Shown here: positions 1 to 5,723 of the stretch, piece after piece
How positions within the stretch are numbered: the first letter of the stretch is position 1
Layout of the letters: every line of letters begins with the position of its first letter
NCBI GenBank assembly: GCA_015655485.1
Contig: JAATEZ010000427.1
Location: 1-5,735 of the forward strand
Direction of reading: 5' to 3'
Length of the DNA stretch: 5,735 nt
Source of the DNA: Lactobacillales bacterium
Lineage (GTDB): Bacteria; Bacillota; Bacilli; Lactobacillales; Vagococcaceae
Program-made: the position numbers and the translations under genes
Notes under the pieces: generated by a model
What the model was told of the DNA's origin: nothing
Databases searched by the model: none
The model's input: only the letters and a program-made list of their open reading frames with translations

Positions 1-1382
1 CCTTCCATTTCGTAACTGATCAGTCGATTAAGTTCGACGGCGTATTCCATGGGAAGTTCTTTGGTGAATGGTTCAACGAAGCCCATGACGATCATTTCAG
101 TAGCTTCGCTTTCGCTCAAGCCCCGGCTCATCAGGTAGAAGAGCTGTTCTTCTGAGATCTTCGAGACTTTGGCTTCGTGTTCCAGTGAAACCTGTCCATT
201 CAGAATTTCGTTGAAAGGAATGGTATCACTCTTGGATAGATCATCCATGATGATCGTATCACATTCGATATGGCTCATGGAGCCGGTACTTTTGCGGCCA
301 AAGGTGACTTGTCCGCGATAATTTACTTCACCGCCGCCTTTGGAGATAGATTTAGAGACGATAGAGCTGGAAGTGTTTGGTGCATTGTGAATCATTTTCG
401 CTCCAGTATCCTGGATTTGATTGGCTCCGGCAAATGCGATCGAAAGCATCGTGCCGCGTGCGCCTTTGCCATCCAGATAAACGCTGGGATATTTCATCGT
501 CGTTTTCGCGCCAAGGTTGCCGTCGATCCATTCCACTGTGGCACCTTCATAAGCTTTGGCCCGTTTCGTCACAAGATTGTACACGTTGTCCGACCAGTTC
601 TGGATCGTTGTATAACGGCAGTAGGCATCCTTGCGGGTAAAAATCTCAACGATCGCCGCATGAAGACTATTGCTGGAATAGGTCGGTGCGGTACAGCCTT
701 CAACATAATGAACGCTGGCTCCTTCATCTACGATGATCAGGGTCCGTTCAAATTGTCCAGTGTTTTCAGCGTTGATCCGGAAATAGGTTTGCAGCGGAAC
801 ATCACATTGAACGCCTTTTGGCACATAGATAAACGTGCCGCCTGACCAAACGGCTGAGTTTAATGCGGCTATTTTATTGTCAGTCGGCGGAACTAATTTG
901 GCAAAATATTCTTTAAAAAGTTCTGGATATTCCTTTAAAGCCGAATCTGTGTCGGTAAAAATGATTCCTAACTTAGAAAATTCATCTTTCATGTTGTGAT
1001 AAACCACTTCAGATTCATATTGAGCTGAAGCGCCCGCCAAAAATTTTCGTTCTGCTTCGGGGATTCCGATCCGTTCAAAAGTATCCTTGATTTTATCAGG
1101 AACATCATCCCAATCACGCGCCGGTTTGTCACTCGATTTTTGATAATATTTGATCGAATCATAATCGATATCTGAAACATCCGGACCCCATTTGGGCATA
1201 TCCATCTTGTAAAATTGCTGTAGAGATTTCAAGCGGAAATCCAACATCCACTGAGGTTCTTCTTTAAACTGTGATATTTCGCGAACGACTTCTTCAGTCA
1301 ACCCGACACCGGTAGTAAATAGCGGCTTCACATCATCGTGAAAACCAAATTTATATTCTGCTAGTTCTGGTACTTCACTCAT
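1..1382 (-). CDS. sufB: Fe-S cluster scaffold protein SufB (3' end cut by window edge)
   Basis: SufB is the main scaffold subunit of the cytoplasmic SufBCD complex, on which Fe-S clusters are built. The frame opens at an ATG with a Shine-Dalgarno nine bases upstream and gives 460 full codons before the edge. The family is about 464 residues, so only a few residues are missing. Visible landmarks are EGCTAP with Cys230 (the counterpart of E. coli Cys254), IECD with Cys374 (E. coli Cys405) and LEHEA with His402-Glu403 (E. coli His433-Glu434). The Cys374-to-His402 spacing of 28 matches E. coli exactly. Cys193 and Cys255 are also present. The last visible residues, NRLISYEMEG, are a normal SufB C-terminus. 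It is the last gene seen in the operon, 13 bases after the sufU stop codon. Any terminator lies outside the window. Identity is very secure. The ligand roles are transferred from E. coli work. Confidence 0.97.
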   Translation of the reverse strand, partial: MSEVPELAEYKFGFHDDVKPLFTTGVGLTEEVVREISQFKEEPQWMLDFRLKSLQQFYKMDMPKWGPDVSDIDYDSIKYYQKSSDKPARDWDDVPDKIKDTFERIGIPEAERKFLAGASAQYESEVVYHNMKDEFSKLGIIFTDTDSALKEYPELFKEYFAKLVPPTDNKIAALNSAVWSGGTFIYVPKGVQCDVPLQTYFRINAENTGQFERTLIIVDEGASVHYVEGCTAPTYSSNSLHAAIVEIFTRKDAYCRYTTIQNWSDNVYNLVTKRAKAYEGATVEWIDGNLGAKTTMKYPSVYLDGKGARGTMLSIAFAGANQIQDTGAKMIHNAPNTSSSIVSKSISKGGGEVNYRGQVTFGRKSTGSMSHIECDTIIMDDLSKSDTIPFNEILNGQVSLEHEAKVSKISEEQLFYLMSRGLSESEATEMIVMGFVEPFTKELPMEYAVELNRLISYEME

Positions 1383-1391
1383 ATTGTTTCA

Positions 1392-1397
1392 CTCCTT
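1392..1397 (-). promoter_or_regulatory. Ribosome binding site of sufB
   Basis: AAGGAG on the minus strand, nine bases before the sufB ATG. It overlaps the sufU stop codon (TAAGGAG), so ribosomes ending sufU stop on the sufB initiation site, which favours coupled translation. Confidence 0.85.
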
Positions 1398-1866
1398 AAT
1401 CTTCACAATGAAGTTGTTTTGCGACGGTCGTCTCTTGTTTTTCGGTCAAGGCTTGATCGAGTGCCTTCCAGGCCAGCGTAGCACATTTGATGCGGGCAGG
1501 AAATTTGGCTACACCGCTCAGCATGGCTGCATCGCCTAATTCATCCAAGTCCTCTTTTTCATTGCCCTGAACCATTTGGGAAAATTCCTCACTCAAAGTC
1601 AAGGCATCTTCTACTTTTTTCCCAATCACAGCGTCCGTCATCATGCTGGCACTAGCAGTACTGATCGAACAGCCGCTGCCATCAAAGCGCAGGTCTTCGA
1701 TCACACCAGCCTTAACAAGCAGCTGTAACTGAATGACATCCCCGCAAGTAGGATTATTCATTTCGATTTGGTTCGTTGATCCATCCAGCAAGCCATGATG
1801 ATGCGGATGGCTGGAATGGTCTAAAATGACTTGGCGGTATAGATTATCTAACTTCGAGAGAGCCAT
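1396..1866 (-). CDS. sufU: SufU, zinc-dependent sulfur acceptor for SufS
   Basis: SufU accepts persulfide sulfur from SufS and passes it toward the SufBCD scaffold. In Firmicutes it replaces SufE. The 156-residue protein begins MALSKLDNLYRQVILDH, a typical SufU N-terminus. It carries all the zinc ligands and reactive residues of the B. subtilis protein at the same numbers: Cys41 and Asp43 in NPTCGD, Cys66 in DGSGCSIS and Cys128 in RIKCATLAW. The long stretch between Cys66 and Cys128 separates SufU from IscU scaffolds. I chose the start at 1866 because AAAGGAG lies ten bases before it and family similarity begins there. An in-frame ATG at 1902 would add 12 unlikely residues. The gene overlaps the end of sufS by 23 bases in another frame. 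An extra Cys154 sits near the C-terminus (HCED). The zinc-swap mechanism is known from B. subtilis and inferred here. Confidence 0.96.
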   Translation of the reverse strand: MALSKLDNLYRQVILDHSSHPHHHGLLDGSTNQIEMNNPTCGDVIQLQLLVKAGVIEDLRFDGSGCSISTASASMMTDAVIGKKVEDALTLSEEFSQMVQGNEKEDLDELGDAAMLSGVAKFPARIKCATLAWKALDQALTEKQETTVAKQLHCED

Positions 1867-3091
1867 GTTGGAAAAACTCCTTTGCGGCAAGGATCGCAGC
1901 AACTAAGCGATCTGCATCGTCTTTGGTATTGTAAAAATAAAAACTGGCGCGGCAAGCGGCGGAAAGGCCCAGATAAGTCAATAATGGCTGCGCACAGTGA
2001 TGACCTGCTCTGACAGCTACCCCTTCCATATCCAGGGCAGTCGCCAAATCATGCGGATGTAAGCCAGCCAGATTAAATGAGATCACGCCGGTATGCTGTT
2101 TTGTCTCTTGCGGACCATAAACCGTTAAGCCTTCGATGGCTTGCAGCTTAGGTAAAACGTAGCTGACCAGTTCAGTTTCGTACTGATGGATCTCTTCCAA
2201 GCCGATCGCTGTCAAATAGTCAACAGCGGCACCCAGAGTAATGGCTCCGGCAATGTTCGGTGTTCCTGCTTCAAACTTCCACGGCAGTTCTTTCCACGTA
2301 CTGTCTTGCAAATGAACAAAGTCGATCATTTCGCCACCAAATTCGATGGGTTCCATTTCTTCCAAGAGACTTTGTTTCCCATATAATACACCAATTCCAG
2401 TCGGTCCGCACATTTTATGCCCGCTGAACGCGAAAAAGTCCGCATCCATAGTCTGAACATCGATCGGCATATGAGGAGCCGACTGCTCTCCATCTACTAC
2501 CAGTATGGCGCCCGCTGCATGAGAAAACTTCGCCACTTCTCTGATTGGATTGACCACACCTAAAACATTAGAGGCCTGAGTCAGTGAGACGATTTTCGTC
2601 TTTGCCGTGATTTTCTTTTTGGCATCCTCCACATCTAAAAAACCTTCTGGAGTCAGCTCAATATATTTAAGTATCGCTTTTTTCCGTTTAGCCAGTTGCT
2701 GCCAGGGGATGACATTGGAGTGATGTTCCATATAAGAAATCACGATCTCATCGCCTTCATTGACATTGGCATCCCCATAGCTGCGTGCGACCCAATTCAA
2801 ACCTGTGGTCGTTCCGCGTGTAAATAATATTTCCTTCGTCGAACGCGCTTGAATAAAGCCGCGCAATTTTTCACGAGCGGCTTCATAATCAGCAGTAGCC
2901 CGCTCCGCTAATGTATGGACACCCCGATGAACATTCGCATTATCCGTCTCATAATAATGGCGTAACGCGTCCAAAACTGCCGCCGGCTTCTGTGAAGTAG
3001 CAGCATTATCCAGATAAACTAATGGTTCATCATTCACTTCCTGAAAAAGAATCGGAAAATCTTTGCGGATCTTTGCGGCATCTAAAGTCAT
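1844..3091 (-). CDS. sufS: Cysteine desulfurase SufS
   Basis: SufS is a class II (group II) PLP-dependent cysteine desulfurase. It turns L-cysteine into L-alanine and leaves a persulfide on its active-site cysteine. The 415-residue protein shows the PLP lysine Lys226 in SGHK, the catalytic Cys366 in RAGHHCAQP, His123 stacking on PLP in MEHHSN, Asn175, Asp200 and Gln203 contacting the cofactor, and Arg361 and Arg381 for the substrate carboxylate. Up to Lys226 these numbers equal those of E. coli SufS. Later ones are shifted by two. His347 in HPHD matches the B. subtilis His342 that takes over a zinc ligand when SufU docks. One oddity is the cofactor motif, which reads DGEQ rather than the usual DGAQ. 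The start codon overlaps the sufD stop as ATGA, and the 3' end overlaps sufU. Length is slightly above the usual 405-410. Confidence 0.97.
   Translation of the reverse strand: MTLDAAKIRKDFPILFQEVNDEPLVYLDNAATSQKPAAVLDALRHYYETDNANVHRGVHTLAERATADYEAAREKLRGFIQARSTKEILFTRGTTTGLNWVARSYGDANVNEGDEIVISYMEHHSNVIPWQQLAKRKKAILKYIELTPEGFLDVEDAKKKITAKTKIVSLTQASNVLGVVNPIREVAKFSHAAGAILVVDGEQSAPHMPIDVQTMDADFFAFSGHKMCGPTGIGVLYGKQSLLEEMEPIEFGGEMIDFVHLQDSTWKELPWKFEAGTPNIAGAITLGAAVDYLTAIGLEEIHQYETELVSYVLPKLQAIEGLTVYGPQETKQHTGVISFNLAGLHPHDLATALDMEGVAVRAGHHCAQPLLTYLGLSAACRASFYFYNTKDDADRLVAAILAAKEFFQHGSLEVR
1877..1883 (-). promoter_or_regulatory. Ribosome binding site of sufU, inside sufS
   Basis: AAAGGAG on the minus strand lies within the last codons of sufS, ten bases before the ATG at 1866. 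It decides that start over the upstream in-frame ATG at 1902, and implies that sufU initiation occurs while sufS is still being translated. Confidence 0.8.
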
Positions 3092-4386
3092 TTGGTCAAC
3101 TTCCCTTCGATCACTTCCGTCATTTCATCACGTACTGCCTTAAGCGGCATCGCGGTCAAGACTGAACCCAAGAACCCGCGGATCACTAAACGTTCCGCTT
3201 CAGTGCGGGCAATACCGCGGCTCATCAGATAATACATCTCTTCCGGGTCTACACGACCAACACTAGCGGCATGACCCGCTGTGACTTCATTTTCATCGAT
3301 CAAAAGAATCGGGTTGGCATCTCCGCGCGCTTTATCCGACAACATCAAAACCCGGCTTTCTTGCTGGGCATCAGCGCCCTTGGCTCCTTTGATAATATGT
3401 CCGATACCATTAAACGTTAAAGTAGCACTGTCACGAATGACACCGTGTTGTAAAATATGTCCGATCGAATACGGAGCTTTGTTCGTTACTCTCGTATCAA
3501 TGACCTGTGTCTGCTTGCCGCTGCTGATCGCTACAGCTTTTAATTCTGCGTGAGAACCATTGCCCACTAAATCAGAATCAAAATCAGCTACGACATCGCC
3601 ATCATTCAGTACACCGAGGGCCCAATCAATAGAGGCATCCCGTAATAAATACCCGCGGCGATTGATATAAGCCGTCACATGTTCACCTAATTGATCTAAA
3701 GCCGAAAACTTGATTTTTGCGCCTGGTTTAGCGATCACTTCGACGACGATGTTTGCAGTGATTTTTTCTTTTCCTTCACCAGTTGTTTGAAATCGTTCTA
3801 AATAAGTCAGCTCACTATTTTCCTCTGCGACGATCAGTACATGGCTCACAAAAGCTGCTTTACTAGAAGCACTGTGTAAGAATCCGGCTTCGACAGGGTC
3901 CTTGATGACTACATTTTTAGGAACATAAAGAAAGGCTCCGCTGTTTAGAAAAGCCGCTTGGAAAGCCGTTAATTTATCTTCATCTGGTTTTACCGCAAGA
4001 TCCATAAAATATTCCTTGACTAATTCAGGATATTCTCTCAGTGCAGTAAAAATATCTGTAAAAATAACCCCTTGATCTATAAGATCCGTAGACAGCTGTT
4101 CAAATACCACCTGTCCATCTTGTTGAATTAGAAGGGGACGGTCATCCAGCTGCGAAAAGTCGGCGACCCCAGCCGCGCCTTCATTTTCCGTCGTTCCTTC
4201 AATAAAAGAGCCTGTCTTGGTCAAAGGCCAGCGATCTATTTTTGCCCGTTCGATCACTGGAAGAGCTAATTCGTTCAGCGAAGCCAAAGCATTTAAGCGT
4301 AGTTCTTGCATCCAGAGCGGTTCTTCCTTTGCGGCAGAAAAATCCTTGACCTCTTCAAGATGATCATTCCAATTTACTTGTTTCAT
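3088..4386 (-). CDS. sufD: Fe-S cluster assembly protein SufD
   Basis: SufD is the SufB paralogue that pairs with SufB in the SufBC2D scaffold and is linked to iron acquisition during assembly. The 432-residue protein has the family layout: a variable N-terminal helical part, a beta-helix core and a conserved C-terminal region reading AGHAASVGRVDPEEMYYLMS, followed by the SufC-contacting helices. His372 in AGHAASVG matches E. coli SufD His360, which faces SufB Cys405 at the heterodimer interface. I chose the ATG at 4386 because GGGAGG lies eight bases before it. An in-frame ATG at 4422 adds 12 basic residues that overlap sufC and look unlike the family. With this start the protein has no cysteine at all, and the position of E. 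coli Cys358 is Ala370. It begins 13 bases after sufC and overlaps sufS by four. Confidence 0.96.
   Translation of the reverse strand: MKQVNWNDHLEEVKDFSAAKEEPLWMQELRLNALASLNELALPVIERAKIDRWPLTKTGSFIEGTTENEGAAGVADFSQLDDRPLLIQQDGQVVFEQLSTDLIDQGVIFTDIFTALREYPELVKEYFMDLAVKPDEDKLTAFQAAFLNSGAFLYVPKNVVIKDPVEAGFLHSASSKAAFVSHVLIVAEENSELTYLERFQTTGEGKEKITANIVVEVIAKPGAKIKFSALDQLGEHVTAYINRRGYLLRDASIDWALGVLNDGDVVADFDSDLVGNGSHAELKAVAISSGKQTQVIDTRVTNKAPYSIGHILQHGVIRDSATLTFNGIGHIIKGAKGADAQQESRVLMLSDKARGDANPILLIDENEVTAGHAASVGRVDPEEMYYLMSRGIARTEAERLVIRGFLGSVLTAMPLKAVRDEMTEVIEGKLTK
3100..3107 (-). promoter_or_regulatory. Ribosome binding site of sufS
   Basis: AAGGGAAG on the minus strand, eight bases before the sufS ATG and inside the final codons of sufD. 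It is weaker than the sites of the other genes. The ATGA stop/start overlap at 3088-3091 suggests translation of sufS relies partly on coupling to sufD. Confidence 0.6.
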
Positions 4387-4394
4387 TCTTTCCG

Positions 4395-4400
4395 CCTCCC
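4395..4400 (-). promoter_or_regulatory. Ribosome binding site of sufD
   Basis: GGGAGG on the minus strand, eight bases before the ATG at 4386. It touches the last base of the sufC TAG stop. This site supports the shorter SufD start rather than the in-frame ATG at 4422. Confidence 0.8.
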
Positions 4401-5170
4401 TACACTTCTTCTTTGAATTCAATACCTAATTCTTTACTGATCCCCGCATAGCCTTCCGCTTCTAAACGTTTAGCCAGCTCCGCATCACCTGTCAGCACGA
4501 CGCGGCCGTCCATCATGATATGGACCACATCGGGTTTGATATAGTTTAATAGTCGTTGATAATGAGTGATGATCAGCGCGCCGAAATTATCCCCGCGCAT
4601 CTCGTTGACTCCCTTTGAGACGACCTTCAAAGCATCGATATCCAATCCTGAATCGATTTCATCTAATATCGCAAAATTCGGTTCCAGCATCATCAATTGT
4701 AAAATTTCATTCCGTTTCTTTTCCCCGCCGGAGAAGCCTTCATTCAGGTATCTCTCCGCCATTTCTTCAGGCATATTTAAAACAGCCATCTTTTTATCCA
4801 ATTTTTTCAAAAATTCTACGACCGACATCTTGTGATCATCATCACGTTTTGAATTGATAGCTGCCCGCATAAATTCCGCATTCGTAATCCCGGGAATTTC
4901 GCTTGGATATTGCATCGCCAAAAACAATCCGGCCCGTGCCCGCTCATCAACTGCCATCTCTAAAATATTCTGCCCATCCAGCAAAATTTCTCCAGAGGTC
5001 ACTTCGTAATTTGGATTGCCCATGATGGCAGCGGATAAAGTCGATTTTCCAGTACCATTTGGTCCCATAATGGCGTGAATTTCACCAGTTTTCATGGTTA
5101 ATGTAACACCTTTAAGGATTTCTTTATCTTCGATCGATACATGTAAATCTTTCACTTCTAACACTGACAT
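4400..5170 (-). CDS. sufC: Fe-S cluster assembly ATPase SufC
   Basis: SufC is the soluble ABC-type ATPase of the SufBCD scaffold. ATP binding makes two SufC subunits dimerise and rearranges the SufB-SufD interface. There are no membrane segments, as expected for a non-transporter ABC protein. All the motifs are present in the 256 residues: Walker A GPNGTGKST at 36-44, Q-loop Gln87 in MQYP, ABC signature FSGGE with Ser147 to Glu150, Walker B ILDE with Asp170 and catalytic Glu171, the D-loop SGLD at 174-177 and switch His203 in ITHYQ. Length equals the family norm. It is the first gene of the operon, preceded by a strong Shine-Dalgarno and a likely promoter about 75 bases upstream of the start. 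SufC is the most conserved member, which makes the identification nearly certain. Confidence 0.98.
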   Translation of the reverse strand: MSVLEVKDLHVSIEDKEILKGVTLTMKTGEIHAIMGPNGTGKSTLSAAIMGNPNYEVTSGEILLDGQNILEMAVDERARAGLFLAMQYPSEIPGITNAEFMRAAINSKRDDDHKMSVVEFLKKLDKKMAVLNMPEEMAERYLNEGFSGGEKKRNEILQLMMLEPNFAILDEIDSGLDIDALKVVSKGVNEMRGDNFGALIITHYQRLLNYIKPDVVHIMMDGRVVLTGDAELAKRLEAEGYAGISKELGIEFKEEV

Positions 5171-5176
5171 ATTTTT

Positions 5177-5182
5177 CCCTCC
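5177..5182 (-). promoter_or_regulatory. Ribosome binding site of sufC
   Basis: GGAGGG on the minus strand, six bases before the sufC ATG. The 10-base palindrome CAAGGCCTTG at 5182-5191 abuts it and shares one base, so local pairing could mask the site. That effect is only inferred. Confidence 0.85.
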
Positions 5183-5244
5183 AAGGCCTTGTAATTTTTT
5201 TCATTGTCAATAATCATTCTAGACTAATTGAGAACGAATCGCAA

Positions 5245-5274
5245 ATAGTATGCAATGGTTTTAGTTTTTTTCAA
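5245..5274 (-). promoter_or_regulatory. Probable sigma-A promoter of the suf operon
   Basis: Minus-strand -35 TTGAAA at 5269-5274 and -10 TACTAT at 5245-5250, with an 18-base spacer. The alternative -10 CATACT at 5247-5252 gives a 16-base spacer. Both -10 choices match consensus at four of six bases and the -35 matches at four or five. Transcription would start near 5238, leaving an untranslated leader of about 68 bases. It is the best candidate found in front of sufC. No regulator binding site can be assigned with confidence. Confidence 0.55.
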
Positions 5275-5290
5275 GAGAATTCTTGCGTTA

Positions 5291-5322
5291 ATAATTTTCA
5301 ATGGGGATCCTGTGAAAATTAT
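5291..5322. repeat. Perfect 10-base inverted repeat upstream of the suf -35 box
   Basis: The arms ATAATTTTCA (5291-5300) and TGAAAATTAT (5313-5322) are exact reverse complements around a 12-base loop that contains GGATCC. The near arm ends 16 bases upstream of the -35 hexamer. No T-run follows on either strand, so it is not a normal intrinsic terminator. It could be a protein binding site or chance in AT-rich DNA. Confidence 0.6.
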
Positions 5323-5344
5323 ACTGATCAGAGTTCTCATTAAG
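5323..5344. repeat. Split direct repeat, copy 1
   Basis: On the plus strand, ACTGATC (5323-5329), then six bases, then CTCATTAAG (5336-5344). The same two blocks, in the same order and two bases apart, recur at 5594-5611. This copy lies between the perfect inverted repeat and the interrupted hairpin. Confidence 0.45.
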
Positions 5345-5360
5345 TCTTATAGACTGTGAG
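5336..5360. repeat. Interrupted hairpin-forming dyad
   Basis: CTCA (5336-5339) pairs with TGAG (5357-5360), and AGTCT (5343-5347) pairs with AGACT (5351-5355) around a TAT loop. A small internal bulge of three bases against one separates the two stems. No T-run follows on either side. It lies 14 bases beyond the 10-base inverted repeat, so the two dyads form a cluster upstream of the promoter. Function unknown. Confidence 0.4.
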
Positions 5361-5566
5361 ATAAAAGCGCAGAAAAATGGTCAGATCAAGAAAAAAATCC
5401 TGTTATAAAGATTCTTGTGATATGTCAGGAACAAAAAATTTTCCGAATCGATCCTTTCAAACGGATCACAAAAAAATCTTTGCTTTTTTTCTCTCCGTGA
5501 TTCATGAAAATTCAAAAGTTCAGATTTTTAGATGTAACTTATTCAATTTTTTACACGATTGAAATT

Positions 5567-5671
5567 TTATTTTATTTTTTCAGCGGCCCCGGAACTGATC
5601 TCCTCATTAAGACAGTTCTCAGTGAGATGAATTCTATCTTCTACCGTTAATTTATGAACAGAATTAGACAC
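5567..5671 (-). pseudogene. OrfA-like transposase stub
   Basis: A 34-residue frame begins at GTG 5671 with GGGGG eight bases upstream, and reads SNSVHKLTVEDRIHLTENCL followed by NEEISSGAAEKIK and a stop. The LTxEDRI...L opening followed by an AA-containing second helix resembles the N-terminal helix-turn-helix of IS3-family OrfA proteins. It ends before the recognition helix, where an A-rich run (5570-5580) enters. OrfA proteins are usually near 90-180 residues, so this is a fragment. An in-frame ATG at 5686 would add five residues, but its upstream sequence has no good ribosome site. No DDE catalytic part is present. The call rests on a short similarity recognised by eye, and it could instead be a chance frame. 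Confidence 0.4.
5594..5611. repeat. Split direct repeat, copy 2
   Basis: ACTGATC (5594-5600) and CTCATTAAG (5603-5611) on the plus strand, separated by two bases. This copy lies inside the transposase stub, where the minus strand encodes Cys-Leu-Asn-Glu. Its partner is at 5323-5344. Confidence 0.45.
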
Positions 5672-5694
5672 AAAAAATACCCCCATACAAGACT

Positions 5695-5723
5695 TTTATA
5701 TTCCAGTGTCCTGTCCAGTACAA
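5695..5723 (-). promoter_or_regulatory. Promoter-like pair in front of the OrfA stub
   Basis: Minus-strand TATAAA (5695-5700) as -10, with TTGTAC (5718-5723) as a weak -35 and a 17-base spacer. The position just inside the presumed IS terminus and ahead of the stub fits a transposase promoter. If active it would read toward sufC, about 520 bases away. Confidence 0.4.

Larger units (their letters stand above)
5183..5566. other. Gene-free AT-rich region upstream of sufC
   Basis: This stretch holds the operon promoter, the leader and several dyad symmetries, but no convincing gene. The longest plus-strand frame (5377-5562, 61 codons) has no Shine-Dalgarno and is rich in Lys, Phe and Ser, as random AT-rich DNA would be. 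The minus strand has only short interrupted frames. I found no tRNA, T-box or riboswitch signature. Homopolymer A and T runs are frequent. The region may include eroded sequence left by an insertion sequence, since a short repeat is shared with the remnant to its right. Confidence 0.6.

Noticed and set aside
377..640. Second plus-strand frame opposite sufB (87 codons)
   Set aside because: Antisense shadow in another frame of the same conserved sufB region, with no independent support.
270..845. 191-codon plus-strand frame opposite sufB
   Set aside because: It lies fully antisense to well-conserved sufB sequence, has no Shine-Dalgarno and its product resembles no family I know. It is a shadow frame kept open by the codon use of sufB.
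989..1180. 63-codon minus-strand frame within sufB
   Set aside because: It overlaps sufB in a different frame on the same strand, while the sufB frame is clearly the coding one.
1867..1902. Longer SufU start at the ATG of 1902
   Set aside because: It adds 12 residues absent from SufU proteins. The ATG at 1866 has AAAGGAG ten bases upstream and places the zinc ligands at the B. subtilis numbering.
4387..4422. Longer SufD start at the ATG of 4422
   Set aside because: It would overlap sufC and add 12 residues unlike the family, while the ATG at 4386 has a strong, well-spaced ribosome site.
4566..4857. Two plus-strand frames opposite sufC
   Set aside because: Antisense to the SufC Walker B and signature region. 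Their composition follows from the sufC codons.
1..5170. The suf gene cluster as a novel system
   Set aside because: Gene content, order and active-site residues match the well-described Firmicutes sufCDSUB operon.
5450..5490. Possible plus-strand terminator: GATCC/GGATC dyad followed by A and T runs
   Set aside because: The stem is only five pairs with an eight-base loop, the T-run is separated from it by about 16 bases, and no plus-strand gene precedes it.
5377..5562. 61-codon plus-strand frame in the upstream region
   Set aside because: No ribosome site, biased Lys/Phe/Ser composition and no recognisable domain. I treat it as chance in AT-rich DNA, with low certainty.
5542..5563. TTCAAT/ATTGAA six-base dyad
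   Set aside because: Short AT-rich symmetry of this size is expected by chance here, with no flanking feature.
5592..5618. GAACTG/CAGTTC dyad inside the IS stub
   Set aside because: A six-base stem with a 15-base loop, inside what looks like coding remnant, is not strong enough to call.
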